A stretch of DNA of 64,000 nucleotides from Notamacropus eugenii (lineage: Eukaryota; Chordata; Mammalia; Diprotodontia; Macropodidae). Made by a program: the position numbers and the translations under genes. Below, piece by piece: positions 55,250 to 64,000 of this stretch. The stretch lies in the NCBI RefSeq assembly GCF_028372415.1, contig NC_092878.1, forward strand, positions 138,400,311-138,464,310, in the 5' to 3' direction. The notes beneath the pieces were generated by a model. The model saw only the letters and a program-made list of their open reading frames with translations, did no database searches and had not been told where the DNA came from. Each line of letters starts with the position of its first letter. Position 1 is the stretch's first letter.

Positions 55250-55589
55250 CTACAAAGAAAGAAAGGTCCTGAAATAGCAGAAGTTAGGAGTTGCCTCTGT
55301 GAGACATGTGCCTGGCTCTTCCTTTGTACTCTTGGTTTGAGACCACTCTTTCCCTGATATCGTGTATATTTGTGAGAAAGTATATCTTGTCTTTGGTGAT
55401 GGTGGGGAGGATGTTTTGTAGCTACTGTTATGCCATTATAGTAACTTCCTATGTGACTTATCTGATTGTTAATGGGAAACTCTCTGTGAGCTCTGGTGTT
55501 GAGTGTTTTTTCACCCATCTGACATTTCTAGTCTATTTCAAAGTCCTGCTTATTCTACCTTCACAACATTTCTCATTCACATAAAGTTA

Positions 55590-55975
55590 TTTCTACTCAG
55601 ACTGTAGTAAACTTGGGGTCAACTGTCATTGTCTTTATTACAATAGGCCTCCGTGCCTCCAGCCTCAGTCCCCTCCATTCCACTTGGCTGCCAAAGTGAC
55701 CTTCCTAAATTTGAAGCCTGCCCTCCCTCCTCTATAAATTGCATTGGGCTCTCTATTACTTCCAAGATCAAATATAAAATCTTCTGTTTTGTCGATTACA
55801 ATTTAATATATTTTTACCTTTCCAGGCTTCTTACATTTCACTGTCTTCCAGGTACCCTCTGATTTAGCAAAGACCTCTTTGTTTTTTCTTGAAAAAGACA
55901 CTCTATTTCAACTACAGACATTTCATTGCCTGTCACCCACGCCTGATGTAGTCTCCTTCCTCATCTCTGCTTCTT
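55590..55975 (+). mobile_element. L2 LINE, post-RT region
   Basis: 'ccaaagtgaccttcctaaat', 'gggctctctattacttccaa' and 'ctttccaggcttcttacatt' follow the L2 order. Confidence 0.7.
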
Positions 55976-55984
55976 CTATGAACC

Positions 55985-56400
55985 TGAGTGACTAGGAGAA
56001 TGTTGAATTTCTGATGAGAAAAACAATTTTGATTGTATTGAGTCTAAGAAGCCAATGAGATGTCAAGTTTGAGATATCTAATGAGTAGTTGAAGAAGTGA
56101 GACAGGGAGTCAGGAGAGATGTTAGGAGTGGATGAATGGATCTGAGAATCATATGCACAGAGACCCTAATTGAATCCATGGGACCTGATGAGATAGTGTG
56201 TGTGTATGTGAGTGTGTATGTGTGTGTGTATGTGTGTGTGTGTGTGTGTGTGTATGTAGAGGGGGGTATGAGTAAAGGTGCAATCAGTGCTGAAAAGGGT
56301 AACTAGAGATGCAGTGTCATTAGAAGGAGCCCACATCTCATTAAGAGACAGAATATGGGAAAAGTGAGCAAGGAAAATGTTTAAGAGGAAAGCAAATTTG
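55985..56400 (-). mobile_element. L2 LINE, RT-coding region in antisense
   Basis: 'tgagatatctaatgagtagt', 'gaatcatatgcacagagacc' and 'gggacctgatgagatagtgt' match the reversed L2 RT region around its active-site block. A GT microsatellite interrupts it at 56,195-56,255. With the sense L2 at 55,590 it forms an inverted pair. Confidence 0.6.
56195..56255. repeat. (GT)n microsatellite
   Basis: GT units with TATG interruptions. Confidence 0.92.
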
Positions 56401-56446
56401 TTAACTATGTAGCAGGCATTTCAGAGGGCACAGTGGACAGTATATA

Positions 56447-56915
<469 letters not shown>

Positions 56916-56919
56916 AATC

Positions 56920-57175
56920 GATCACAGGCCCTCTAGTGCAATGCTTTTATTTCATAGAAAAGAAAAATGAGGCCTTGGGATGAAAATCATATAGATAGCT
57001 GGAAAGGGCAGGATTTGATCTCCAGAGTCATTACTCTTTCCCTGTTTAGTCCAAAAAAGATTAAATAACTTTTCTAAGGTCAAAGAAATGGTGAGTAGGA
57101 AATCTGGGGCTCCAACCAGTTCTTTGACTCAAATCCATTTCTATATCTACAACATCGTGCCTCCTCCAGTCACAA
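56920..57175 (-). mobile_element. Two MIR/THER1 fragments in reverse
   Basis: 'agaaaagaaaaatgaggcct' belongs to the first. 'gattaaataacttttctaag' and 'ctatatctacaacatcgtgc' belong to the second. Confidence 0.5.
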
Positions 57176-57189
57176 TCAGCCTACGAAAT

Positions 57190-57370
57190 AAGAAGGTAGT
57201 GATATCTTAGTGAGTCCCTTTGCTCTGAGTCTTCTTCTCCTATAAAATGGGGATAATGAAACTTGCCTTCCCATCTGTGAAGATCAAAGGAAATGATGAA
57301 TGTAATGTGCCTTGTCATCCTTAAAGTTCTGTAGAATTGCAACCTCTTAAACTGCTGTTAAATAATAGAC
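57190..57370 (+). mobile_element. MIR-class SINE 3' half
   Basis: 'ctcctataaaatggggataa' and 'tgaagatcaaaggaaatgat' are the MIR 3' half. Confidence 0.6.
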
Positions 57371-57758
57371 AGCTAGGTGAATAGTTGAATATTTTAATAG
57401 TAAAATTTAATGGAAAAATCACCTCCCTAAAGCCTGATTCCATTGAGAGTTAACCTGTAACTCAGCTGAGCTGGTCTAGCAGGTCTGTTTTCCCCCCACA
57501 ATTTAATTCTAGCTCTCACTGGACCATTGCTAGACTTTTTTCCTGCCACTGGACTTCAGCTCTGGAGGAGAGAGTGAGGATGATGACTTTACAAAACTCT
57601 GCCTCACTTAAATCCAATTGACATGCAAGTCAAAACATCCTCCTCCTGAAATGATTGTTCCCCTTCCAGGACAAAGGAAGAATAACAAACCTTTCATTCC
57701 AGGGTGAGCCACAGCTTCCATTCTTTGGAGATAAGCTCACCCCATACATATTAATTAC
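57371..57758. other. EMCN intron, unannotated
   Basis: Repeat-poor sequence downstream of the candidate exon at 57,759. Confidence 0.45.
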
Positions 57759-57828
57759 CTCTTGAGTCTTGGATACTACTCTTTTGACTGTGCTTAAGAA
57801 TGTGCCTTGCAACCCTTTGACATTGTTG
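57759..57828 (-). CDS. EMCN: Candidate EMCN ectodomain exon (70 bases)
   Basis: A long polypyrimidine acceptor on the minus strand ('gattttcctttttactccac' then ttcag) precedes 70 bases, with a donor 'gtaattaat' after CAAGAG. In the frame with entry phase 2 and exit phase 0 it reads NNVKGLQGTFLSTVKRVVSK then TQE. The pattern ...KG...TFLST... loosely resembles a region near the N-terminal third of known endomucins. It feeds the candidate at 55,189 in phase. One of the other frames is also open, so the reading frame depends on the chain. Confidence 0.42.
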
Positions 57829-58262
57829 CTGAAGTGGAGTAAAAAGGAAAATCAAATGAATAGTTACTCTACTTTCACTGACTTCATAGGGTGAACTAAT
57901 TATCCAGTAACCTAAATGCAGTAGGAATTTCTCTTCCCCAGCACTTATTTATCTACATTTCCCTGTGCCTATCAAAGACATCAAGAGATACCTTTTCAAG
58001 AGTCCTTGGATGGGTCCTACTTTGTTTGCTAAAGACAGAGAAGAAGGAGCAGTGAAGATCATCCTTCAGTGGCTGATATCTTTCCAGTGTCCTTTAGAGG
58101 AGCACATGTTCTAGCGGGATCTCTCCTAATGAAATAGATGCTCATTAATCCTGTCTCTAAAGTAAAAAGCAGGAAACAGGCTGCAGGATAATCCAGGATG
58201 TATAGTTCTAGCTGACTCAATGCAGCATTTAATAGAAAATGACTTTAGAAGGGTTTCTAAAA

Positions 58263-58263
<1 letters not shown>
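57829..58263. other. EMCN intron, unannotated
   Basis: No element recognised upstream (in the transcript) of the candidate exon. Confidence 0.45.

Positions 58264-58314
<51 letters not shown>
58264..58314. repeat. (GT)24 microsatellite
   Basis: An uninterrupted GT run. Confidence 0.97.
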
Positions 58315-58317
<3 letters not shown>

Positions 58318-59110
58318 ATGGACCCCTTTCTGAAAGTCTGTGGAAACCTATGCACCCCTTTGCAAAATAATTTTTAAGTACATAAAATAAAATACAAGCT
58401 GTCTCAAACATCTTAAAGCAGTTTTCTATTATTAAAAGCTTGTAACTATAATAGAACTTTGATGACACCCTCTCCATAGGATTACGAAATAAACCAATAT
58501 ATTGAAATAAAGATATACCTTCCCCCAATCCAAGTTCAAGTTCTTCCCTCCTCCCCACCTCCGTTCCACCCTCCTCCCCAAAATTTAGAGCTCCAGTTTA
58601 GAATTTTTGCTTCAAGGCTACACTCTTAGCTCATGTGTCATAGTGGATAACTAGACTGGAGTTCTCAGGATACTTTTCCAATTGGGCATGCTTCCTTCTA
58701 GCATGCACCTTCAACCACAACAATCCATCACATGTGAGCTTTGCTCTTTGAAAAGGAATGAATGGGGATGTCCAGAGGACGATCCATCACTGTGATGCTA
58801 TTGTGGTTCTCCATCTATCATCTTCATCTCTGAAAAGGCCAAATGTGATTATCTATATATAGTTACAGTTAATGCAGGAATGATGGAGTTCTTGTTTGAA
58901 TGACACTTCAGCCTGCCAGATTTTCCCTGGTGCAATACTTTTTTTGGTGGAAAATGGAAGGATAGGAACTGGATTTTTTTATTTCATTAGTATAGAGAAC
59001 TTCTGGTGAAGAATTTTTTTTACCAAGGTAGGTCAGCATTTTCCCTTCAATTTATAGTCTTAGAGGGTTGCCTAAGAAGTTGTGTCTTGCTTGGGGTGAC
59101 AATGACTTGG
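58315..59110. other. Unannotated sequence
   Basis: Mostly unique. A C-rich patch 'ttcccccaatccaagttcaa' through 'ccgttccaccctcctcccca' lies at 58,520-58,580. Confidence 0.45.
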
Positions 59111-59114
59111 AAAA

Positions 59115-59275
59115 CTGGTCAAGGAGAGATAATTTAAGAATCATCAGATGATAAAAAAATTGGCCATTAGAAAAAGAAAGAAAACTTGGACGCCCACTTT
59201 CACACAATCATAAATGAAAGCTACCAACTCCATTAAGACCAGTGAGCAAATAAAAATTTAAAGAATCCCTAATGG
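59115..59275 (+). mobile_element. HAL1/L1 ORF1 fragment
   Basis: 'gagataatttaagaatcatc' and 'acacaatcataaatgaaagc' are from the ORF1 RNA-binding region. The second phrase is shared with the HAL1 at about 62,580. Confidence 0.6.
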
Positions 59276-59404
59276 AAAATTTCAGGAATGTAGGGACTCA
59301 AATACCCCATTACCTAGAATGTTTCTCTCTCTTGACTTTAGACTTTCAGTTTCAAGATTCAGATCATGACTTACCTTCTGCAGGAGACCTTCCCTTAGAT
59401 TCTC

Positions 59405-59426
59405 TTTCATACTCTCTCTCTTTCTG

Positions 59427-59461
<35 letters not shown>

Positions 59462-59492
59462 GTGTCTCTCTCTGTCTCTCTCTCTCTCTCTG

Positions 59493-59523
<31 letters not shown>

Positions 59524-59524
59524 G

Positions 59525-59555
<31 letters not shown>

Positions 59556-59618
59556 GTCTCTCTCTCTCTCTCTGTCTCTCTCTGTCTCTCTCTGTCTCTC
59601 TCTCTGTCTCTCTCATAT
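59405..59618. repeat. (TCTCTG)n pyrimidine-rich microsatellite
   Basis: About 210 bases of TCTCTG and TC units. The 125-codon ORF across it is a repeat product. Confidence 0.95.
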
Positions 59619-59639
59619 GAACATATTTATTTTTTATTT

Positions 59640-59900
59640 ACAGCATTAGAATGTCTCTTGGAGCAGAGATCATTTTTTTCTTTCTTTGTGTCCCTTGTGG
59701 TTAGTACAGTTTTTGGAACATAATACTTAGAGATTGACTGACTGAAAGTAGTAGTGCAAGAATATTGTTTTGCATTATTAGATCACAATTGGGTTGTGAA
59801 GATAAAAGAAGATAATTATAAAGTGTTCACCATAATGCCTGGATCATAGTAGTATATGAAGATTAGCTATTACTATCATCATTATTAATATTATTGTTGT
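59640..59900 (+). mobile_element. L2 3' end followed by a MIR 3' fragment
   Basis: 'gtcccttgtggttagtacag' and 'gattgactgactgaaagtag' are L2. 'gtgaagataaaagaagataa' to 'gattagctattactatcatc' is MIR-like. Confidence 0.55.
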
Positions 59901-60865
59901 GAAATTAATGTGTGAGACTTATTTACATAAATACAGGGCCAGTCTTTGGCCTTGGTGGAGTCACAAGCTTTTGAGAGGGTTTGTTGCCCTTTAGAACAAT
60001 CCCCACATGCAGATGCTTAGAACTTTATAGATAGAAGTCCTTTCCTTTAGTGTAAGGTTTTATGAATCTGTTAAAGTACAAATCCCTCTGGGACTAATAG
60101 CACTTTCAGCAGATAGCAGCCACTTATATTATAGAAAGAATGAATTTCGAAGTCCTTTTCTAAGAGCAGGTGTTGATAGGAGAACTAAAGGAGAAGGCAA
60201 AGAGGCAATTGAGGAAGCAGCTAATACAGGTTGAAAGACGAGAAAGCACAGTAAGACTGGCAGGTATATTTGAGACAAAATAGTCTTACTACTTACTATT
60301 CTTAGCTGTCTTTTAGATATGTCACTAATAAAGGCTATGGCAGAATCAGAAAACTGACTGATTTGCATGACATTATAATGACATATTTACAATCTGTGTG
60401 ACCTCCTTATTTCGTGGCTTTACTAAAGACCATTTAGAAACAAAATTAGATAAGCTAATTCACATAGATGTCTTGGCATAATGCTCAGGGTCAACCTGCT
60501 GTTTTTCATGGCTAAAACAACGTGTTTCTTCTCCCTCTGTGTAGAACAAAATCAAATTTACTTCCTTCTTAAATGTCCTGATCTACTGTAGAAGTAGTCT
60601 GATGAAGAGGAAACTTCAGTCTAAGAATCGAGCTTTGAGTCTTGGTTGTGTCATTTATTAAACCAGGAATTCTTAACTTGTTTTTGGTTAAGGAAATTTG
60701 GGGAAGTGTGGTGAAGCCTATGGACCACTTCTCAAAATCATGCATAAAATAAAATATATAGAATTACAAGGAAAATAAATTATACTGAAATAAAGTTATC
60801 AAAATAAACTTTTTAAAGTTGTGTCCATAGAATCCAGCTTATAGACTCCTGTCTTAAGCAATTCA
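59901..60865. other. EMCN intron, unannotated
   Basis: No named repeat. A splice-flanked 38-base minus-strand window at 60,297-60,334 does not fit the exon chain. Confidence 0.45.
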
Positions 60866-60869
60866 CATC

Positions 60870-60985
60870 ATTTGACCATCTATAAAAATTTACGTGATAT
60901 CAGGTATGTGATTTCACTTTTCTGAGTCTTCATTCCCTCACTTGTAAAACAGAGACAACAATTTAAATCATCCAGGTAGATAAAA
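60870..60985 (+). mobile_element. MIR-class SINE fragment
   Basis: 'ctgagtcttcattccctcac' and 'ttgtaaaacagagacaacaa' are a diverged MIR core. Confidence 0.45.
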
Positions 60986-61184
60986 TTTTATGCTTTAAAA
61001 TTCTAGAGGTGAAACTGACTCAAGAGAGATGGGAAGTTTTTGAGGATGACTGCTGAGGCCTGAAATAGATACAATTTCAATGAGGAGGAAAAAAATAGAA
61101 GAGTCCAATGAATAGAATAGAATAGTCCAATGAGACCCATGTGGAGAAAGATGGAAAATGAATGAATGAATGAATGAAAAAACC

Positions 61185-61290
61185 CACACTTTTTAAAGCA
61201 TTTACTATGTACAAAACACTACGAATACAAATAAAAAAGTGATTCAGTTCTTGCTCTCAAGTCCCTCTTCACTTTCTAAAGAGGGAGGCA
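61185..61290 (-). mobile_element. L2 LINE 3' end
   Basis: 'gcatttactatgtacaaaac' and 'cagttcttgctctcaagtcc' are the antisense terminus. A (GAAT)5 repeat lies just before it at 61,158-61,178. Confidence 0.6.
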
Positions 61291-61860
61291 ATAGATATAG
61301 AAGTTTTCAACTGTAAGTCAGACGAAAAGGCCAAGTGGTTCTTAGAAGTCCTTAACAACATTGATGTTGATAATACAGCATTTTCTTTAGTATAATTTCC
61401 ATTTATAAAGCAACATATGCTGAGACATTTGGCAATTCCAAAGGACTTTGGAGATAAAACCTTTCTTTCCTAGGTCTTCAGTAGCTGTGGCTTCTGAGTA
61501 GACTAGGGATTTGGCATCATGTTCCCACAAGGGTTACTCCTCAGGTAATGGCTACAGGGGGGAGTCTGGAAGCAGAACTGATGGTCTGGGATGGAGGTCC
61601 TTGCCCTTTGTAGGACCCTTGGACTTATTTTCTGGTTAGTGGCAGTTGGTTGGTGGTTAGTATTAGTGGTAGCAGGATGATGACTGCTGGAAACAAGGTA
61701 ATGCTAGTGGTTGGGGTGAGGGACTGCTATTCCCAGCTTGGGTGTAGGTTCTTGGGTTGTTTTTGCTGGGATCTGAAGGGAGATGATGGTTGAGGTGATA
61801 GCAATTTGACTTTCCTAGCACATGCGGCTTCCTCACTTTCCTTCAAGGTGCCTTACTTAC
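61291..61860. other. Unannotated sequence
   Basis: No recognised repeat. GT- and GG-rich from 61,600 to 61,760. Confidence 0.45.
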
Positions 61861-61888
61861 CTACTTGGGCTCTGTGGGCTTACCTGTC
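61861..61888 (-). CDS. EMCN: Candidate EMCN ectodomain exon (28 bases)
   Basis: The minus strand shows an acceptor 'catttttcactgacag' and a consensus donor 'gtaagtaagg', with a second good donor 23 bases earlier. With entry phase 1 and exit phase 2 it encodes QVSPQSPS plus a split serine completed by the candidate at 57,759. The Ser/Pro-rich composition fits a mucin. A 28-base window is easily open by chance, so confidence is low. Confidence 0.3.
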
Positions 61889-62269
61889 CTGTCAGTGAAA
61901 AATGATGGTGGATCATCAACCGGTTTAGAATTTAAATGGAAATTTATAAAAGAGAGAATCAAATAATGAATGCAAAAATGTGGAAAGGTAGTACAAGAAT
62001 AATGTCAGGAAAAGTTAAGCTTAGAATGAATCTAAACTGAAAATAAATAATAAAGAAAATAAAAAGTCCCATTTACTTATTTGTTTGCTTATTTTGCTTC
62101 AATGTTCATAAAAGTAAAGTAGACAATGAAGAGAAGAAAGAACTACTTAATTTTTTGTCTCCTCTGTTAAGGAAAATGTGTGTGTGTTTTTCTGTGTGTG
62201 TGTGTGTATGAAAAGAGGGAGTATGATATATATGACTTGCAAGGTTTATAAGAATTCATGATTAAATGA

Positions 62270-62982
62270 AACAAAATTTCTAAAATGAAACAAGAGTTCC
62301 GAAGGAAAAAATTAGAAAGAGAACAAATAGTTTAGAACAAATCATGGAAATTGTTATCCAGTTCTCTCTAATCATTAGAATGGATCAAACAGAATTAAAT
62401 GACTACATGAGATATCAAGAAATAATAAAATAAAAGCATAAAATTTAAAAGAGCAGAAGAAAATGTAATATATTTACTATAAAAAAACCGACTTGGAAAA
62501 AAGGTAGAAGAGAGAAAAATTAAGAATTATCAGGTTATCTGAAAATGAAGACCAAACAAAAAATCTGGGTGCCATAGTTCCACAAATCATAAATGAAAAC
62601 TTTTCAGTTCCATTAGAATTGGAGAAAAAAGGAAAAATAATTTAAAAATCTACCAGTCATCTTCCAGAAGAAACCCCAAACTGAACAATAACAGGAATGA
62701 AAGACTGCAAGTATCAAGAAACCACAGTAAGTATTGCACAAGACTTCACAACTAGTACTCTAAAGAAAAGAAATCTTAAGACTATAACATTCTAAAAGGC
62801 TAAACATAAAGACATACTTTAAAATAATTTTACGTGAAGGACAGTATAATATTACAAGAAATGATTCCTTAATGTAATATAGAACCTTCAGGTATTTCTG
62901 ATTAAAAATCAAAGCTGAGTAGAAACTCTGAAATGCAAAGAAAAAATTCAAGAAAAATCTGGGAAGGTACTATATACATACA

Positions 62983-63018
<36 letters not shown>

Positions 63019-63500
63019 TATGCAATTAGAAGGGGCTGAATGATGAAGTGCTTTAATTTTATTAGGAGGGTAAGATACAAGTGTTTTTCTAACCCATAAT
63101 GTTTTTAAGTGTCATGGAGGGAATTAAATGAACCAAATATAGGACTGGAGGATTTTTCTCTTTTTTGATGGGGTTGAGAGAAAGGAAATTGTATGTATAA
63201 GTTAGAGAAGAAATGAGGAAGAAGAGGGAAGCTTACAATTTTCATATTTGTGTTGCATGACAAGAATATTCAGACAGAGAGGAAGAGGTGAGAGAAGTGA
63301 GCATGACATGATCTTTGTCATTATCTTGAATGGACAAAGAATGTTTCAACACACATATACACTTGAAAGGTTTGGAGTATCAGATAGTGAAGAATTAAAA
63401 TTTATTAAACTTTGTGGAGAAACACGTAGGGACCAAGAAAGGGTAGAGCAAGAATTAAGGAGTTAGAGTTGGAGAGGGAAGGGTGGATACTAAGGAAGGA
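62270..63500 (+). mobile_element. HAL1 element, second copy, decayed
   Basis: ORF1 region: 'taagaattatcaggttatct', 'gccatagttccacaaatcat', 'accccaaactgaacaataac' and 'tcaagaaaccacagtaagta'. The downstream part resembles a HAL1 3' UTR. No ORF2 follows directly. Stops are in all frames. Confidence 0.65.
62972..63020. repeat. (CATA)n microsatellite
   Basis: About 9 CATA units, then TATATA, between the ORF1 region and the 3' UTR-like part. Confidence 0.93.
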
Positions 63501-63579
63501 ATTAAAAGGAAAGAAAGGAAATAATTCAGTCTTTACTAGGGGAGGAGAAGATGACCAACACAATAGAAATAGATTGCTT

Positions 63580-64000
63580 AAATGATATGTTACCAGTGTT
63601 TATTAGATTCTTTCTCTTTTACCCCCCCCATTTTTTTTCTTTTAGCAGCTATATGTGGCAACTTTACAAAATTCATCACGTGTTATGCATTAAAATCTTA
63701 TAAACAAAGCAGAAAAGTAAAAATATTAGACACACACTTTCTTAACCACAATGAAATAAAAATTGTAATCAATAAAGGGCATTGGAAGAAAGAATTTAAA
63801 GATAAATAGAGATCAAATAAGAATCTAAAAAAATGGATGGGTCAAAGAAAAAATGATAAAAGTAGATAATTTCATTATATGAAATTATATTGACTACATA
63901 AAACTACAATAATGAACCATTATAACAATATACCTAAACTTCTGAGATATAGCTAAAGCAGTCTATAGGGATGTATTCATATTGCTAAACATTAGCAACT
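63580..64000 (+). mobile_element. L1 ORF2 fragment (endonuclease end), continues beyond the window
   Basis: Translation gives CGNFTKFITC then KILDTHFLNHNEIKIVINKG, matching the L1 ORF2 pattern CG.FTK.D...FSDHNA.K near the end of the endonuclease, where the catalytic DH is here changed to NH. 'aagcagtctatagggatgta' near 63,957 matches the following segment (family motif AAKAVLRG). Stops and frameshifts are present. The element is cut by the window edge. Confidence 0.65.

Noticed and set aside
59360..59376. Perfect donor-like 'gtaagtcatg' on the minus strand
   Set aside because: The upstream side is a GA-rich microsatellite with no acceptor, and the surrounding sequence looks L2-derived.
60297..60334. 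38-base minus-strand window with good acceptor and donor (FISDISKRQLRI)
   Set aside because: Its phase (1 to 0) breaks the junction between the candidates at 61,861 and 57,759, and its residues are not mucin-like.

Overview
This window looks like nuclear DNA from a marsupial. It is AT-rich and carries almost no long coding ORFs. It is packed with metatherian interspersed repeats: MIR/THER1 and Mar1-type CORE-SINEs (several with Bov-B/RTE-like tails), L2, CR1/L3, L1, HAL1 and two different RTE-clade LINEs, plus many microsatellites. The species cannot be fixed from the sequence alone; an opossum or an Australian marsupial would both fit.

The one host gene I can identify is endomucin (EMCN), a sialomucin of endothelial cells, on the minus strand. 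Four exons are clear. They encode the transmembrane segment (32,883-32,978), a 25-base microexon (25,665-25,689), the conserved cytoplasmic motif SVKLLTVKTIS (23,434-23,495) and the C-terminus ending SAQGKNKN-stop (12,530-12,564). All three junctions between them keep frame, and each exon has GT/AG borders. A 3' UTR with an AATAAA signal runs to about 12,030. Upstream in the transcript (higher coordinates), four short candidate exons at 39,304, 55,189, 57,759 and 61,861 form a phase-compatible chain into the transmembrane exon. They would encode part of the fast-evolving Ser/Thr-rich ectodomain; these are inference. The signal-peptide exon is not visible here and probably lies beyond 64,000.

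Layout: 1-12,000 is intergenic sequence downstream of EMCN, with SINEs and L2 pieces. 12,000-23,500 is the 3' UTR and last intron, including an L1 nested in an L2. 23,400-33,000 holds the tail exons and a decayed RTE-clade LINE split by a 400-base polypyrimidine tract. 34,600-36,600 is a CR1/L3 remnant. 38,400-40,260 is a dense block of simple repeats that includes a 770-base trinucleotide array with a higher-order period of about 150 bases. 43,600-53,100 is a nest of elements: a HAL1 carrying a nearly full-length 4-kb RTE and RTE-derived non-autonomous elements. 55,000-64,000 has L2, MIR and HAL1 pieces and long CT, GT and TA tracts, ending in a fragment of L1 ORF2.

I found no prokaryotic system, CRISPR array, rRNA or functional tRNA gene, and no clear retroviral gene. 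The most interesting points are the EMCN exons (with a 25-base microexon and a poly(A) hexamer inside the coding sequence), the chimeric RTE/SINE elements, and the nested RTE and its inverted partner copy. Element borders are estimates by eye, usually good to within about 10-30 bases; family names come from recognised consensus patterns, not from a database search.
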